A DNA stretch of 64,000 nucleotides, taken from Acidobacteriaceae bacterium KBS 89 (GTDB taxonomy: Bacteria; Acidobacteriota; Terriglobia; Terriglobales; Acidobacteriaceae). Both the position numbers and the translations under genes were made by a program. The stretch spans positions 620,001-684,000 of the forward strand of contig KB906756.1 of NCBI GenBank assembly GCA_000381605.1, given 5' to 3'. The notes under the pieces are model-generated. The model had not been told where the DNA came from. It made no database searches and saw nothing but the letters and a program-made list of their open reading frames with translations. Positions within the stretch are counted from its first letter, which is position 1; the number at the start of each line of letters is the position of its first letter. Positions 36,370 to 45,437 of the stretch are shown here, one piece after another.

Positions 36370-37854
36370 TCAGGGCATGGCGATGAGGGAGGCCATGGTT
36401 TCGATGCCGTCCCAGAGGTTTTGCAGGCGGAGGTTTTCGTTGGCAGCGTGCTGGTTGTCGTCGTGGTTGGCGATGGGGACGGTGATGGTGCGGGTGTTGG
36501 CGGCGCGCTCCATGGCATCGAGCGGGACGGTGCCGCCGAAGGTGGGGAGAAGGATGACTTTGCCGCGGGCGCTCTCGATGGCGCGGATGACGTCGGCGGC
36601 GATGGGAAGGTCGATGGGGGTGCGGGAGGCTGGTTCGCCTTCGTCCGCCTGGATATAGGCGACTTTTGCATGGGTAAGGAGTTCGTCGCGGGTGGGCGGG
36701 GCGAGGGTGATGAAGTATCCCTGGGCGCGGATGTAGTCGATGACGCGCTGCTGCTGGGTCTTTGGGGCGATGCCGACGACGAGGCGTAGATCCAGATTTG
36801 CGGTGGCGGTGGGCGGGATGGAGTTGGTGGAGCGTGCGCCGGTCTGGCCGGAGGAGATGCCGTTGATGTTGAGGGAGGGCTCGTTGAGGAGTTCGAGGAG
36901 ATGTTTGTTGCCGCCGTCGGTGTGGCCGAGAGCTAGTTCGTTGCGAAGGAGGTCGTCGTTGACGGGGGCTTCGGCGAGGGCTTTCTTTTCGATGGCGCCG
37001 AGGGGAGCGATGCCGTCATAAAAGTGCGGGATGACGACATGACCATTGGCGTCTTTCATGCCGGCGAGAAGTTGGACGAGCATCATGGCCGGGTTGGGAG
37101 CCCAGTTGCCGTAGTGGCCGCTGTGGAGGGAACGGTTGGGGCCGTAGACCGTGATTTGCAGGTGGGCGTCGCCGCGGGCGCCGAAGATGAGCGTCTGGCG
37201 GCGAGTCTGGTCGACGGGGCCGTCGCAGACGAGCCAGACATCGCCGTGGACGAGGTCGCGATTGGCCATGAGAATTTGCTCTAGGTGGGCCGACCCGGCC
37301 TCTTCTTCTCCCTCCCATACGAAGCGGATGTTGGCTTTGAGAGGAATGTGAGCGGCCTGGAGGGCGCTGAGCGCCGTGAGCTGCGCGAAGATTGCGGCCT
37401 TGTCGTCGCCTGCTCCACGGGCGTAGATGCGAGGTTCGCCGTCGACCTGCTTGACGATCGGCGCGAAGGGTTTGCCGGTCTCCCATTCTGAGGGAGTGAC
37501 GGGCTGGCCGTCGTAGTGGGCGTAGAAGACAATGGTGCGTTTTGCGCCGGGGTTTTTGATCTCGCCGTAGACAAGAGGGGGAACAGAGCCATGAAGCGCA
37601 GGGTCGGTCAGGAGCCTCGCCTCGGCGCCGCGCTGCTTAAGTTGGGCGACGAGGAAGTCGGCGTTCTTGCGGAGGTTGGCGGGGTCGGCCGCTACGTTTG
37701 GGATGGAGAGAAATTCTTCGAATTGCTGCGTGAGTTCTGAATGCCGTGTCGCCACATAGTTGTGTGCGGCTTGCGGTGGTGTCGTCTGGGCCAGCAGGGC
37801 GATAGGTAATGCAACGACAGCAAACATCAGTGCAGGTTTCCGCATGGAAGGCAT
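36370..37854 (-). CDS. Secreted M20-family metallopeptidase (dipeptidase)
   Basis: 494 residues with a signal peptide at about 1-22 (ending LLAQ). It belongs to the M20 di-zinc family: His113 and Asp115 in FYAHYDGQP, the second-metal Asp in ARGAGDDKA, and the catalytic and metal Glu pair in WEGEEEAGS. A dimerisation lid domain lies at about 220-350 and late His in VPIANHDDNQHAANE completes the site. It resembles carnosinase/CNDP-like dipeptidases that cut short peptides outside the cytoplasm. The gene appears separate from its neighbours. Confidence 0.9.
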   Translation of the reverse strand: MPSMRKPALMFAVVALPIALLAQTTPPQAAHNYVATRHSELTQQFEEFLSIPNVAADPANLRKNADFLVAQLKQRGAEARLLTDPALHGSVPPLVYGEIKNPGAKRTIVFYAHYDGQPVTPSEWETGKPFAPIVKQVDGEPRIYARGAGDDKAAIFAQLTALSALQAAHIPLKANIRFVWEGEEEAGSAHLEQILMANRDLVHGDVWLVCDGPVDQTRRQTLIFGARGDAHLQITVYGPNRSLHSGHYGNWAPNPAMMLVQLLAGMKDANGHVVIPHFYDGIAPLGAIEKKALAEAPVNDDLLRNELALGHTDGGNKHLLELLNEPSLNINGISSGQTGARSTNSIPPTATANLDLRLVVGIAPKTQQQRVIDYIRAQGYFITLAPPTRDELLTHAKVAYIQADEGEPASRTPIDLPIAADVIRAIESARGKVILLPTFGGTVPLDAMERAANTRTITVPIANHDDNQHAANENLRLQNLWDGIETMASLIAMP

Positions 37855-37899
37855 GATGAAAACTTAGCATGCCGATTTTTGAATTCTGCAGAACTGTTA

Positions 37900-38292
37900 T
37901 CAGGCCGGGACCAGGAAGTTGGCGTCGCGCCAGATGCGCCACTGACCATCGCTGCCGCGACGCAGGGAGGTGAGCACGTTGCCGGCGTGTTTGCGGGTTT
38001 CGCCGCCTTCGATGGGAGTGAAGAAGACTTCGAGTAGGTTCCAGCAGACGGCGAGATCGCCGCTGACGGTGATCTCTTGCACGTTGGAGCGACACTCGAT
38101 GGTGACAGTCTCCATGGCGGCGCGGAATTGTCTGGCGAATTCGTCTCGACGCATGGGTGGGCGGCCAGGAGTGAAGAAGGCTACATCTTCGGTCATCAGA
38201 TTGAACTGTGCGCCGAGGTCCCCGGCGGCGGAGGCTTCACCCCAAGCGTCGATGAGGGCGCGGATCTGCTGATCGTCTGTTGGCTGGCTCAT
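37900..38292 (-). CDS. SgcJ/EcaC-type NTF2-like protein
   Basis: 130 residues from ATG at 38292, preceded by AAGGACA. The pattern IRALIDAWGEASAAGDL, NLMTEDVAFFTPGRPPM and a C-terminal 'KHAGNVLTSLRRGSDGQWRIWRDANF' is that of the SgcJ/EcaC family of NTF2-like proteins. It has no signal peptide and no clear active site. It starts inside the stop of the DsbD gene (four-base overlap), so the two proteins are made together, which suggests a linked role that I cannot name. Confidence 0.82.
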   Translation of the reverse strand: MSQPTDDQQIRALIDAWGEASAAGDLGAQFNLMTEDVAFFTPGRPPMRRDEFARQFRAAMETVTIECRSNVQEITVSGDLAVCWNLLEVFFTPIEGGETRKHAGNVLTSLRRGSDGQWRIWRDANFLVPA

Positions 38293-40403
38293 TTTTTTGT
38301 GTCCTTTTCGAGCGCGGTCAGGACGATGTCCTTGGTGAGAAGCTCGGGGAGGACATCGGGTGTGGAGTTCACGGCCGCGGGATAGATGACATAGGTGGGA
38401 ACGCCGCTTCGGTTGATTGAGGCGAGCTGCCGGGTGATTTCGGGGTCGTACTGGGTCCAGTCGGCTCGGAGGAGCGTGACGTTGTTCTTGCTGAACTGAT
38501 GTTGCACGTCGGCGGACTTGAGCACGAGGCGCTCGTTGACCTGGCAGCTGAGGCACCAGGCGGCGGTGAAGTCGATGAAGACGGGATGGCCAGCGGCGCG
38601 GGCTTGATTGAGCGACTGTTGCGAGTAGGGGGCCCAGACAAGCGTGGTGTCCTTCGGCTGATAGAGCGGAATGGCCAGGCCGAGCGCGGCGATGAGAATT
38701 GCCGCGATAGTGCTGGTCCAGCGAGCGGGCCATTTGCCGAGCACCCAGCCGGCGACGGCAAGCATCAGGAAGCAGCCTAGAAGGAGGGCGACACGGTATA
38801 TGCCTTGTCCGCCGCTTGTGCCGCCGGCAAAGAGCGAACCATAGACATAGACGAGCCAGATGACCGTCGCGAAGAAGATAACGGCGGTGATTTGCTTGAA
38901 GATCTCCATCCATGCGCCGGGACGGGGGAGGATGCGCGTCCAGGCGGGTTGGAAGCTGAGGAGAAGATAGGGGGCTGCGAGTCCGAGGGCTAGCGCCGTG
39001 AAGATGGCAAAGGTGATGGGCGCCGGCTGCGCGAGGGCGAAGCCGATGGCTGCTCCCATGAGCGGCGCGGTGCACGGAGTGGCAACGACGGTGGCGAGGA
39101 CTCCGGTGAAGAAGCTGCCGGTGTAGCCCTGCTTCTTTGCGAGGTCGCCGCCGACGCTGGTGAGGGAGAGGCCTATGTCGAAGAGACCAGCGAGAGAGAG
39201 GGCGAAGAAGAAGATGCCAGCGGCTAGGAGAGTAAGGAAGACGGGCGATTGGAGTTGGAAGCCCCATCCGGCTTGGCTCCCGCCTGCGCGAAGGGCGAGA
39301 AGGACTCCGACGATGGCCCAGAAGGAGACGAGGATGCCGAGGGTGTAGATGAGGCCGTGGCTGCGAAGGTGTTTGCGCTCCTGGCCGGAGGACTGGAGGA
39401 GAGCGAGGCCTTTGAGGAAGAGGACTGGGAAGACGCAGGGCATCAGGTTGAGAATGATGCCGCCCAGGAAGGCCAGGCCAATGGCGGTGAACGTGGTAAC
39501 GCTGCGGTTCGTGGCGGCTACCGGGGAGTTGGAGGAAGGCGCAGGCGCGATCTCGCCGGGGACGACGGGTGCAGTGACGTCGTAGGCTATCTCGTCGGAG
39601 AGCTTGAAGACACCGTGGAGAGTGGCGGGGAGGGTTTTGAGGTCTTCGGAGCGGCGGACGCGGAGGCGCACTCCGTCGGAGAGCGATTCGATTTGCTGCG
39701 GGGCGGCGTTGGCGATCTGTTCCTGGTCGAAGGGGTAGAACTCGGCGTTAGTTTCGCGCTTGCCGGTGGTGAGGGTGAGGACGAAGTCGGTCTGGCCGCC
39801 GGTGACGGTGAGTTTTGCGCCCGCGGGGAGAGATCCAGGGATGAGGTTGAGGGCTTCGCCGAGGGCGCCGACGGTTTGCGTGGGAGCCGTGGCATCGGGC
39901 GAGACGGTGAGATTGAGGCCGAGGTGCGCCTTGCCGGGGATGCAGACCTCGCGGCAGACGAGCCAGTTGACGATTGCGTCGAGGTGGATGGGGCCGGGCT
40001 TGATGGAGTTAGCTGCGGTGAGCTGGACGGGGAAGGCGACTTCGTCTTCGTAGCCGAAGTCCATGAGCGGGCCGAGGGGGAGACGGCTGGGGATGGGAAA
40101 CCGCATGGCCGCCGCCGTGATGCCTTCGGGGAGCGTCCAGGTAATTTTTGGCGGCTCGCCGGAGTCACCGGCGTTGATCCAGTAGACGTGCCAGTGCTCT
40201 TCGAGCGTAAGAACGAGGCCGGATTGGAGCGTGCCACCGGGAGCGATGGCAGGAGAGAGGGAAACCAACTCCGCGGTGAGATGCTGGGCCTTGACGGGGC
40301 CGGGGCCGCCGTCGCCGACGACCTGAATCTGTGCGTCCGCGGAAGGATGGAACAGGAAGGTGCTGGCTAGAAGCAGGGACGTGCTGAGGCGGCGAATGTT
40401 CAT
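38289..40403 (-). CDS. DsbD/ScsB-type thiol:disulfide reductase
   Basis: 704 residues from ATG at 40403, where the signal peptide begins (to about residue 25); a further ATG at 40439 is in frame. An N-terminal periplasmic domain of ScsB type contains NWLVCREVC, a CxxxC active site. Eight or so membrane spans follow, with the conserved cysteines in NLMPCVFPVLFLK and VVATPCTAPLMG that relay electrons across the membrane. The C-terminal thioredoxin domain has WCLSC and the cis-Pro GVPTYVIY. It takes electrons from cytoplasmic thioredoxin and hands them to periplasmic partners, possibly including the TlpA-like lipoprotein at 15036. Confidence 0.92.
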   Translation of the reverse strand: MNIRRLSTSLLLASTFLFHPSADAQIQVVGDGGPGPVKAQHLTAELVSLSPAIAPGGTLQSGLVLTLEEHWHVYWINAGDSGEPPKITWTLPEGITAAAMRFPIPSRLPLGPLMDFGYEDEVAFPVQLTAANSIKPGPIHLDAIVNWLVCREVCIPGKAHLGLNLTVSPDATAPTQTVGALGEALNLIPGSLPAGAKLTVTGGQTDFVLTLTTGKRETNAEFYPFDQEQIANAAPQQIESLSDGVRLRVRRSEDLKTLPATLHGVFKLSDEIAYDVTAPVVPGEIAPAPSSNSPVAATNRSVTTFTAIGLAFLGGIILNLMPCVFPVLFLKGLALLQSSGQERKHLRSHGLIYTLGILVSFWAIVGVLLALRAGGSQAGWGFQLQSPVFLTLLAAGIFFFALSLAGLFDIGLSLTSVGGDLAKKQGYTGSFFTGVLATVVATPCTAPLMGAAIGFALAQPAPITFAIFTALALGLAAPYLLLSFQPAWTRILPRPGAWMEIFKQITAVIFFATVIWLVYVYGSLFAGGTSGGQGIYRVALLLGCFLMLAVAGWVLGKWPARWTSTIAAILIAALGLAIPLYQPKDTTLVWAPYSQQSLNQARAAGHPVFIDFTAAWCLSCQVNERLVLKSADVQHQFSKNNVTLLRADWTQYDPEITRQLASINRSGVPTYVIYPAAVNSTPDVLPELLTKDIVLTALEKDTKK

Positions 40404-40440
40404 CAGTATCAATTGTAGGGCTTGGGCGCGGCGAAACATG

Positions 40441-40863
40441 TCACTTGAATGTCAACCGACGGTGCTCGACCATGATGCAGCGATCCATGACGACATGGAT
40501 GCCTCCCGCTTCGGCGCGGGAGGCGGCTTCAAGGTTGATGATTCCCTGTTGTACCCAGAGGTTGGGAAGACCCAACTGGAGCATCTCGTCGACGATGGCC
40601 GAGATGAATTTGGGGAGGCGGAAGACGTCGACGATATCGGGCTTGATGGGGAGTTCGGAGAGAGAGGCATAGGACTTTTCGCCGAGGACCTCCGGGATCG
40701 ACGGGTTGACCGGGTAGATCTTGTAGCCGTGGTGTTGCATATATTCGGAGACGTAGTGGCTGGGTTTCGACGGGACATCGGAGAGTCCAATGACGGCTAT
40801 GGTGCGCGGATTTTCTTTTGAGGTCGCGGCGAGCATAGTGCGAATGACTTCTGGTTCGTTCAT
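40441..40863 (-). CDS. CoA-binding Rossmann-fold protein (YccU-like)
   Basis: 140 residues. The motif TIAVIGLSDVPSKPSHYVSEYMQ (split at about 20-42) and 'VNPSIPEVLGEKSYASLSELP', then VWVQQG and MDRCIMVEH near the end, define the small CoA-binding family related to the N-terminus of succinyl-CoA synthetase alpha. No enzymatic activity is known. It lies 38 bases upstream of the DsbD start, on the same strand. Confidence 0.9.
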   Translation of the reverse strand: MNEPEVIRTMLAATSKENPRTIAVIGLSDVPSKPSHYVSEYMQHHGYKIYPVNPSIPEVLGEKSYASLSELPIKPDIVDVFRLPKFISAIVDEMLQLGLPNLWVQQGIINLEAASRAEAGGIHVVMDRCIMVEHRRLTFK

Positions 40864-40889
40864 TTTTGTTTGATTTCCTGAGGACGAGT

Positions 40890-41414
40890 TTACTTGTGCC
40901 AGGCGCCGAGGAGGCGGCGGAGAACGATGAGTTCGCCGAGATGGTAGGCGTTGTGGTCGGCGATAAGAAGGGCTTCGCGGAGGAGGTTCTGGCCTTCACC
41001 CCAGCGGAAGGGCTTGTAGAGGTCGGAGGAGGGTTTTTCGATGAGCGCAATGAAGGTTTTGAGATCGCGATGGATCGCGGCGATGGACTCATCCCAGGCA
41101 TGGGCCGAGGGTGGCTGTGGCGATTTTGGCCAGTAGCCATCGGGCCACTCGATGGGATGGTAGCCGCCGGTGGGAGGTGCCGAGAAGTCGAGAATGTCGC
41201 GCTGGGTGATGCGAAGGTGCTCCAGAAGCTGCCACGCAGAGTAGGGGAGGTTGGGTGGAACGGTGCCGCGAAGATCGGCGGGGAAGCCTTTGATTGCTTC
41301 GTCGAAGGTAGAGTGGGCCTGGCCTTTTTGGAGAAGATCTGCCAGTTGCTCGCGCAGGGGGGCCTGCTCGTCTTTTGCCTCTTTGGATTTTGCCGGGGTT
41401 TTTGTTGCGCTCAT
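40890..41414 (-). CDS. DinB-family protein
   Basis: 174 residues. A four-helix-bundle protein with the spaced histidines typical of DinB/YfiT proteins: an N-terminal helix His in WQLLEHLRI, and later HNAYHLGELIVLRRLLG, whose HxxxH plus the first His would bind a divalent metal. Members are thiol transferases (mycothiol, bacillithiol) or unknown. A basic N-terminal tail of about 15 residues precedes the bundle. The stop lies 27 bases from the CoA-binding gene, and the methyltransferase is next upstream. Confidence 0.87.
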   Translation of the reverse strand: MSATKTPAKSKEAKDEQAPLREQLADLLQKGQAHSTFDEAIKGFPADLRGTVPPNLPYSAWQLLEHLRITQRDILDFSAPPTGGYHPIEWPDGYWPKSPQPPSAHAWDESIAAIHRDLKTFIALIEKPSSDLYKPFRWGEGQNLLREALLIADHNAYHLGELIVLRRLLGAWHK

Positions 41415-41468
41415 TGGCCGATATGCCTCCTGTGTGCCAGTAGGTTGGATGCAGGGGAGGCCGGAGAG

Positions 41469-42221
41469 TTACACAGGTTTGCGGGCGATGACGACGGTGA
41501 GCGGAGGAAAAGTGGTGATGAGGCTTCCGCGTTTCGTTTCGACGATAAGGCCGGCTCTGCGGAACTCGTCGGCGTACTCTCTGGTGCGTTTGTAGTCGGA
41601 GATGAGGGCGACGCCGCCGGGCTTGAGGACACGGACGATCTGATTGAGCGCCAGACGGCGAGTAGGCGCATCGTAGATGTTGTGGAGGCAGAGGTTGGAG
41701 ACGATGACGTCGAAGGTGGCGTCGGGGAATGACATCTCCTGCGCGGGTTGACTGATGAGAGTGCAGATGGAAGAGACGCCTTCGAGGTCGAGGTTGTGTT
41801 GGGTGGCTGTTGCGGAGTTTCCGCCCATATCGACGTTCGACCAGATGTCGATGCCGGTGGCGTGTCCATTGCCTGACAGCGTAGCGATGCGCTTAGCGGC
41901 TCCTGCGAGAAGAAGCCCACGACCACAGCCGACGTCGAGTATGTTCTCGTCTCCACGCCAGGAGTGCAGACCGAGCATAAAGTCGCGGTGGCGGAACTTG
42001 CCGACTTTGACGTAAAGCAAAAACAGAAGGCCTTCGCCAATGAGAAAGCCGGCCGGCCAATAGAACGATCGGGACACAAGAGATACCGGCCCGAGGTGAA
42101 GCGGAGAGGGCGCGAAGATCCCGAGGAGGAGGCAGAGTGCGCCGAAGAGAAAGAGATTGCGCATCACGGCGGGTGCGTCAACGCCGTAGTCGAGCCTGGT
42201 TGTTGCGAGAGGTGTGGCCAA
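41469..42221 (-). CDS. Class I SAM-dependent methyltransferase with N-terminal membrane spans
   Basis: 250 residues. Two hydrophobic segments (about 20-38 and 50-72) anchor the protein; the methyltransferase domain follows with ILDVGCGRGLLLAGAA (motif I), TGIDIW, a DVIVSNLCLHNI post-motif and LKPGGVALISDY. The membrane anchor suggests a lipid or membrane-quinone substrate. The gene is upstream of the DinB gene on the same strand; a small hairpin follows prfB just before its promoter region. Confidence 0.87.
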   Translation of the reverse strand: MATPLATTRLDYGVDAPAVMRNLFLFGALCLLLGIFAPSPLHLGPVSLVSRSFYWPAGFLIGEGLLFLLYVKVGKFRHRDFMLGLHSWRGDENILDVGCGRGLLLAGAAKRIATLSGNGHATGIDIWSNVDMGGNSATATQHNLDLEGVSSICTLISQPAQEMSFPDATFDVIVSNLCLHNIYDAPTRRLALNQIVRVLKPGGVALISDYKRTREYADEFRRAGLIVETKRGSLITTFPPLTVVIARKPV

Positions 42222-42311
42222 GGTGTCCTCCGGATCAACGTCCTAAGAGGTGCCAGACATTGACTGCACGCAGTATCTCTTCGGGCGGCCCGGCCAGGTA
42301 GTGCCGCTTGT

Positions 42312-42332
42312 CATCTGGCGAGATGCCAGATG
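42312..42332 (-). terminator. Hairpin directly after prfB
   Basis: Arms CATCTGGC and GCCAGATG with a five-base loop abut the prfB stop codon. No T run follows in the prfB direction, so termination is likely but weakly supported. Confidence 0.45.
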
Positions 42333-43467
42333 TCATGCGACGTCGTCATCCTCCGCCACTTCTGCCGGGAAGTTGCCCTCGCGACGCATGCGCAGATAGC
42401 CGCGGATAAAAGGCTCCAGGTCGCCGTCGAGGACCTTGTCGACATCGCCTACCTCAACGCGCGTACGAAGGTCCTTTGCCATGCGGTAGGGCTGCAGGAC
42501 ATAGCTGCGGATCTGTGAGCCGAACTTGATGTCGAGCTTGGAGTCTTCGAGTTTCTTGCTGACGGCCTTTTTCTTGTCGAGTTCGTACTCGTAGAGGCGT
42601 GAACGGAGCAGCTTCATCGCCTTTTCTTTATTTTTGTGCTGGCTGCGTTCGTTCTGACAGCCTGCGACGAGGCCGGTGGGGATGTGCGTGATGCGGACGG
42701 CGGAGTCGGTGGTGTTGACGTGCTGACCGCCCTTGCCGCCGGAGCGGTAGGTGTCGATGCGGAGATCCTCAGGTTTGATATCGATGACGATGGTGTCGTC
42801 GATCTCAGGCGAGACGAAGACGCTGGCAAAGCTGGTGTGGCGGCGCTTGGCGGAGTCAAAAGGCGAGATGCGAACAAGGCGATGGACGCCGGTTTCGCCG
42901 CTGAGCAGACCGAAGGCAAAGTCGCCACTGATGGTGAAGGTGGCGGATTTGATGCCGGCTTCGTCGCCGTCCTGGATCTCGTTGATCTCGACCTTGAAGT
43001 TTTGGCGCTCGCCCCAACGGATATACATGCGCATGAGCATTTCGGCCCAGTCCTGCGATTCGGTACCGCCGGCACCGGGGTGGACGACGACGATGGCGTT
43101 GAGGGGATCGGTTTCCGCGGAGAGCATGGTCTTGGATTCGAGCTTGTCGGCAAAGTCGACCAGAGATGGGATCTCCCGGGCGAGGTCCGGCTCGGTGTTC
43201 TCCCCTTCGCGGGCGAGCTCAAAGTAGGCTTCGATATCGTCGGACCGTCGAGCGAGTTCGGCGTCGTCGGCGAGGAGAGTTTCGAGGCGCTTGCGCTCGC
43301 GCATCAACGGCTGGGAACGTGAGGCGTCGGCCCAGATGGTGGGGTCGGAGATCTTCTCTTCGATGGTGGCTAGTTCGCGGCGGAGTCGGGCCGAGTCAAA
43401 GATACTCCCGCAGATCGCGCACTTTGTCGCGGACCGGGGAGTAGGAGTATTCGAGATCGCTAAGCAT
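42333..43467 (-). CDS. prfB: Peptide chain release factor 2, with programmed +1 frameshift
   Basis: The gene starts at ATG 43467; 23 codons (MLSDLEYSYSPVRDK...) end in CTT TGA at 43396-43401. A +1 shift at CTT-T continues as DSARLRRELATIEEK to the stop at 42333, giving about 377 residues. The upstream GGGAG three bases before CTT is the expected internal Shine-Dalgarno stimulator. RF2 ends translation at TGA and TAA: the SPF recognition tripeptide is in VRISPFDS and the catalytic GGQ in SGGKGGQHVNTTDSA. Autoregulation follows directly: low RF2 favours the shift. It lies eight bases after lnt, so the two are probably co-transcribed. Confidence 0.96.
43396..43401 (-). promoter_or_regulatory. 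Programmed +1 frameshift site of prfB
   Basis: On the minus strand the bases read CTTTGA, followed by C, with GGGAG a few bases upstream. TGA is in frame with the start and is the codon RF2 itself recognises, so the ribosome pauses when RF2 is scarce and slips +1 on CTT. Confidence 0.93.
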
Positions 43468-43474
43468 ATGAGCT

Positions 43475-45148
43475 TTAGTTTACGGCAACTTTGCGCCAGA
43501 GACTGAAAACCAGGCCAAGTGTTGTGATGAAGGCACAGGTGTAGGCGAAGAGATCGCCGTGGGCTGCGTAGAAGGTTAGGTCGTGCTCGTAGGCGAAGTG
43601 CACGCGGAGGCTGGTGCGCTGGTGACGCGGCGCGGCGGTAGTGACTCGACCAAAGGGATTGATGGCAGCGGTGACGCCCGTGTTGGTGGCGCGAAGAATC
43701 CAGCGATGATTTTCGATGGCACGCATGCGAACCATGTTGAGGTGCTGCCATGCGGCACTGGTGTCGCCATACCAGCCGTCGTTCGAGATGTTGATGAGGA
43801 CGTCGGATCCCTGTTGGGTAAGGTGACGAATCTCGTCGCCAAAGATGGATTCGTAGCAGATAAAGATGCCGTAGGTGTGCCCGCCGGTGGCGAAGACGGT
43901 GCGCTGAGCGCCCGGCTCGAAGAGACCTACTTCATTCAGAAGACTCTTCGCGAAAAAGAAAAACTCTTTGTACGGAACGTATTCGCCGAACGGAACAAGA
44001 TGCATCTTGTCGTAGTGGCCCGCGAAGGCGCCTTCAGCAGTGATAAAGGAGGCCCGATTGTAGAGGGTGTAGCCGGACCGTGAGGTTGCGCTTGGCTCGA
44101 ATCCCGTGTTGCCGACGACGATTGGGGCTTGAGCCGCGCGAGCCAGAGCCGACATTGCGGTGCGGAACTGTGTGTCAACGTCTTCAAACGGAGCAGGTGA
44201 TTCGGGCCACACGATAAGGTCGGTTGGGGTCGGCGCAGGTGTGGTGGTGCCGGCGCCTTCAGCGTCCGCGTGCTGCCGCAGGAGATAGACCGACGGCGTC
44301 CCTGGCAGTTCAGGAATTCCTAACAGAAAACGAGGCGATGGATAGCGGCTGAGATAGGAGAATGACTCGAGGAACTGTTGCGTTGTGGGTTGAGGTCCGG
44401 TGTTGACAGCTCCTACCTCCAGATTTTCCTGTACGAGAGTCGCTGTGGCTGTCGTCGGTGCGTCTTTGGGATTTGCGATCAATCGCAGGCCGACGATGTA
44501 GAAGACAATGATGACGACTCCCGTGATGGTGAGGGCCGGGCGAGTGTAGCGCCGCTCGCGTACGCGGATGCGGATGAGCCAGAGGGCATTGACTGCAGCG
44601 ATGATGAAGGAGAGACCGTAGACCCCTGCAAAAGGAGCGAGACGCGTCAACAGGGGATTGTCGACCTGGGCGGTGCCGAGCAGATCCCAGGGCAGACCGG
44701 TGATGCGGGCGCGGGCGAGTTCTACAGCGACCCAGGCAAATGGAACCACCAGAAGAGCTCCCTGGCTGCCGAAACGCTTTTGGAATGCGGTGATGAGTGT
44801 GGCAAACAGTGCGTGGTAAAGGCCCAGATAGAGGCAGAAGAGGATGAGGATGCCAGCGGCGATGGGCTTGGCCAGGCCGCCATAAAGATACATTGTCTGG
44901 TAAATCCAGTAACAGTTGCCCATGTACCAGACAAAGCCACAAAGATACCCAAGAACCGCTCCTTGCCGGAGGGTAAGTGGATTTCCTGTCTTACTGTTAC
45001 CGAGAAGCGCCGAGAGAAGAGGAAGAAGTGCGATCCAGCAAAAGGCGGTACGCCAAAGAGGTGTAGGTCCCGCGATCGGAAAGGGCAGAACCTGAAGGAC
45101 GCCGGACAGAACAGCCATGGCCCAGAGTCGCAGGGGAATTCGTCGCAT
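43475..45148 (-). CDS. lnt: Apolipoprotein N-acyltransferase
   Basis: 557 residues. Lnt adds the third acyl chain to the N-terminal Cys of lipoproteins at the periplasmic face of the inner membrane. Six or so N-terminal spans are followed by a nitrilase-like domain with the catalytic triad Glu316 (IVWPESPAP), Lys381 (YDKMHLVPFGEY) and Cys431 (FICYESIFGDE), and a final span near 540. GYGLSF-like PWDLLGTAQ and the ISNDGWYGDT motif are also standard. It is transcribed ahead of prfB. Confidence 0.95.
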   Translation of the reverse strand: MRRIPLRLWAMAVLSGVLQVLPFPIAGPTPLWRTAFCWIALLPLLSALLGNSKTGNPLTLRQGAVLGYLCGFVWYMGNCYWIYQTMYLYGGLAKPIAAGILILFCLYLGLYHALFATLITAFQKRFGSQGALLVVPFAWVAVELARARITGLPWDLLGTAQVDNPLLTRLAPFAGVYGLSFIIAAVNALWLIRIRVRERRYTRPALTITGVVIIVFYIVGLRLIANPKDAPTTATATLVQENLEVGAVNTGPQPTTQQFLESFSYLSRYPSPRFLLGIPELPGTPSVYLLRQHADAEGAGTTTPAPTPTDLIVWPESPAPFEDVDTQFRTAMSALARAAQAPIVVGNTGFEPSATSRSGYTLYNRASFITAEGAFAGHYDKMHLVPFGEYVPYKEFFFFAKSLLNEVGLFEPGAQRTVFATGGHTYGIFICYESIFGDEIRHLTQQGSDVLINISNDGWYGDTSAAWQHLNMVRMRAIENHRWILRATNTGVTAAINPFGRVTTAAPRHQRTSLRVHFAYEHDLTFYAAHGDLFAYTCAFITTLGLVFSLWRKVAVN

Positions 45149-45198
45149 CGCGTTTGAAGTCTAACATTGACCTATTTCACGGCTACAATAGGGGAGCG

Positions 45199-45348
45199 AT
45201 GAATGCACTGGCACAGATCTTGGCGAAAGTTCTTGTCCCTATGTTTTTTATAGGGATGGGAGGTTCCTTGCTGGTTGTGATTTTGACAGTAATACGAGAT
45301 ATGCGGCAGGTGTTATCGAAGGACGACTTAGGTGGTACTGACCTGTGA
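45199..45348 (+). CDS. Small single-span membrane protein
   Basis: 49 residues from ATG at 45199, preceded by AGGGGAG five bases upstream; an upstream start at 45154 has no such site. Residues about 12-37 form one long hydrophobic helix, followed by an amphipathic basic tail (IRDMRQVLSKDD). Size and layout resemble small inner-membrane proteins that modulate transporters; the permease gene starts 90 bases downstream on the same strand, but no link is shown. Confidence 0.6.
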   Translation: MNALAQILAKVLVPMFFIGMGGSLLVVILTVIRDMRQVLSKDDLGGTDL

Positions 45349-45437
45349 CTTGCGCCATGATTTTCTCAAGAGTTGAACCTGACGCTATATTTGTGGGGAG
45401 CGTTCGTTCAACGGTGGCATAGGCAGCATTCTAGATA

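Noticed and set aside
39249..40370. 373-codon plus-strand frame inside the DsbD gene
   Set aside because: It is Glu/Gly-rich shadow translation of a well-identified gene on the other strand.
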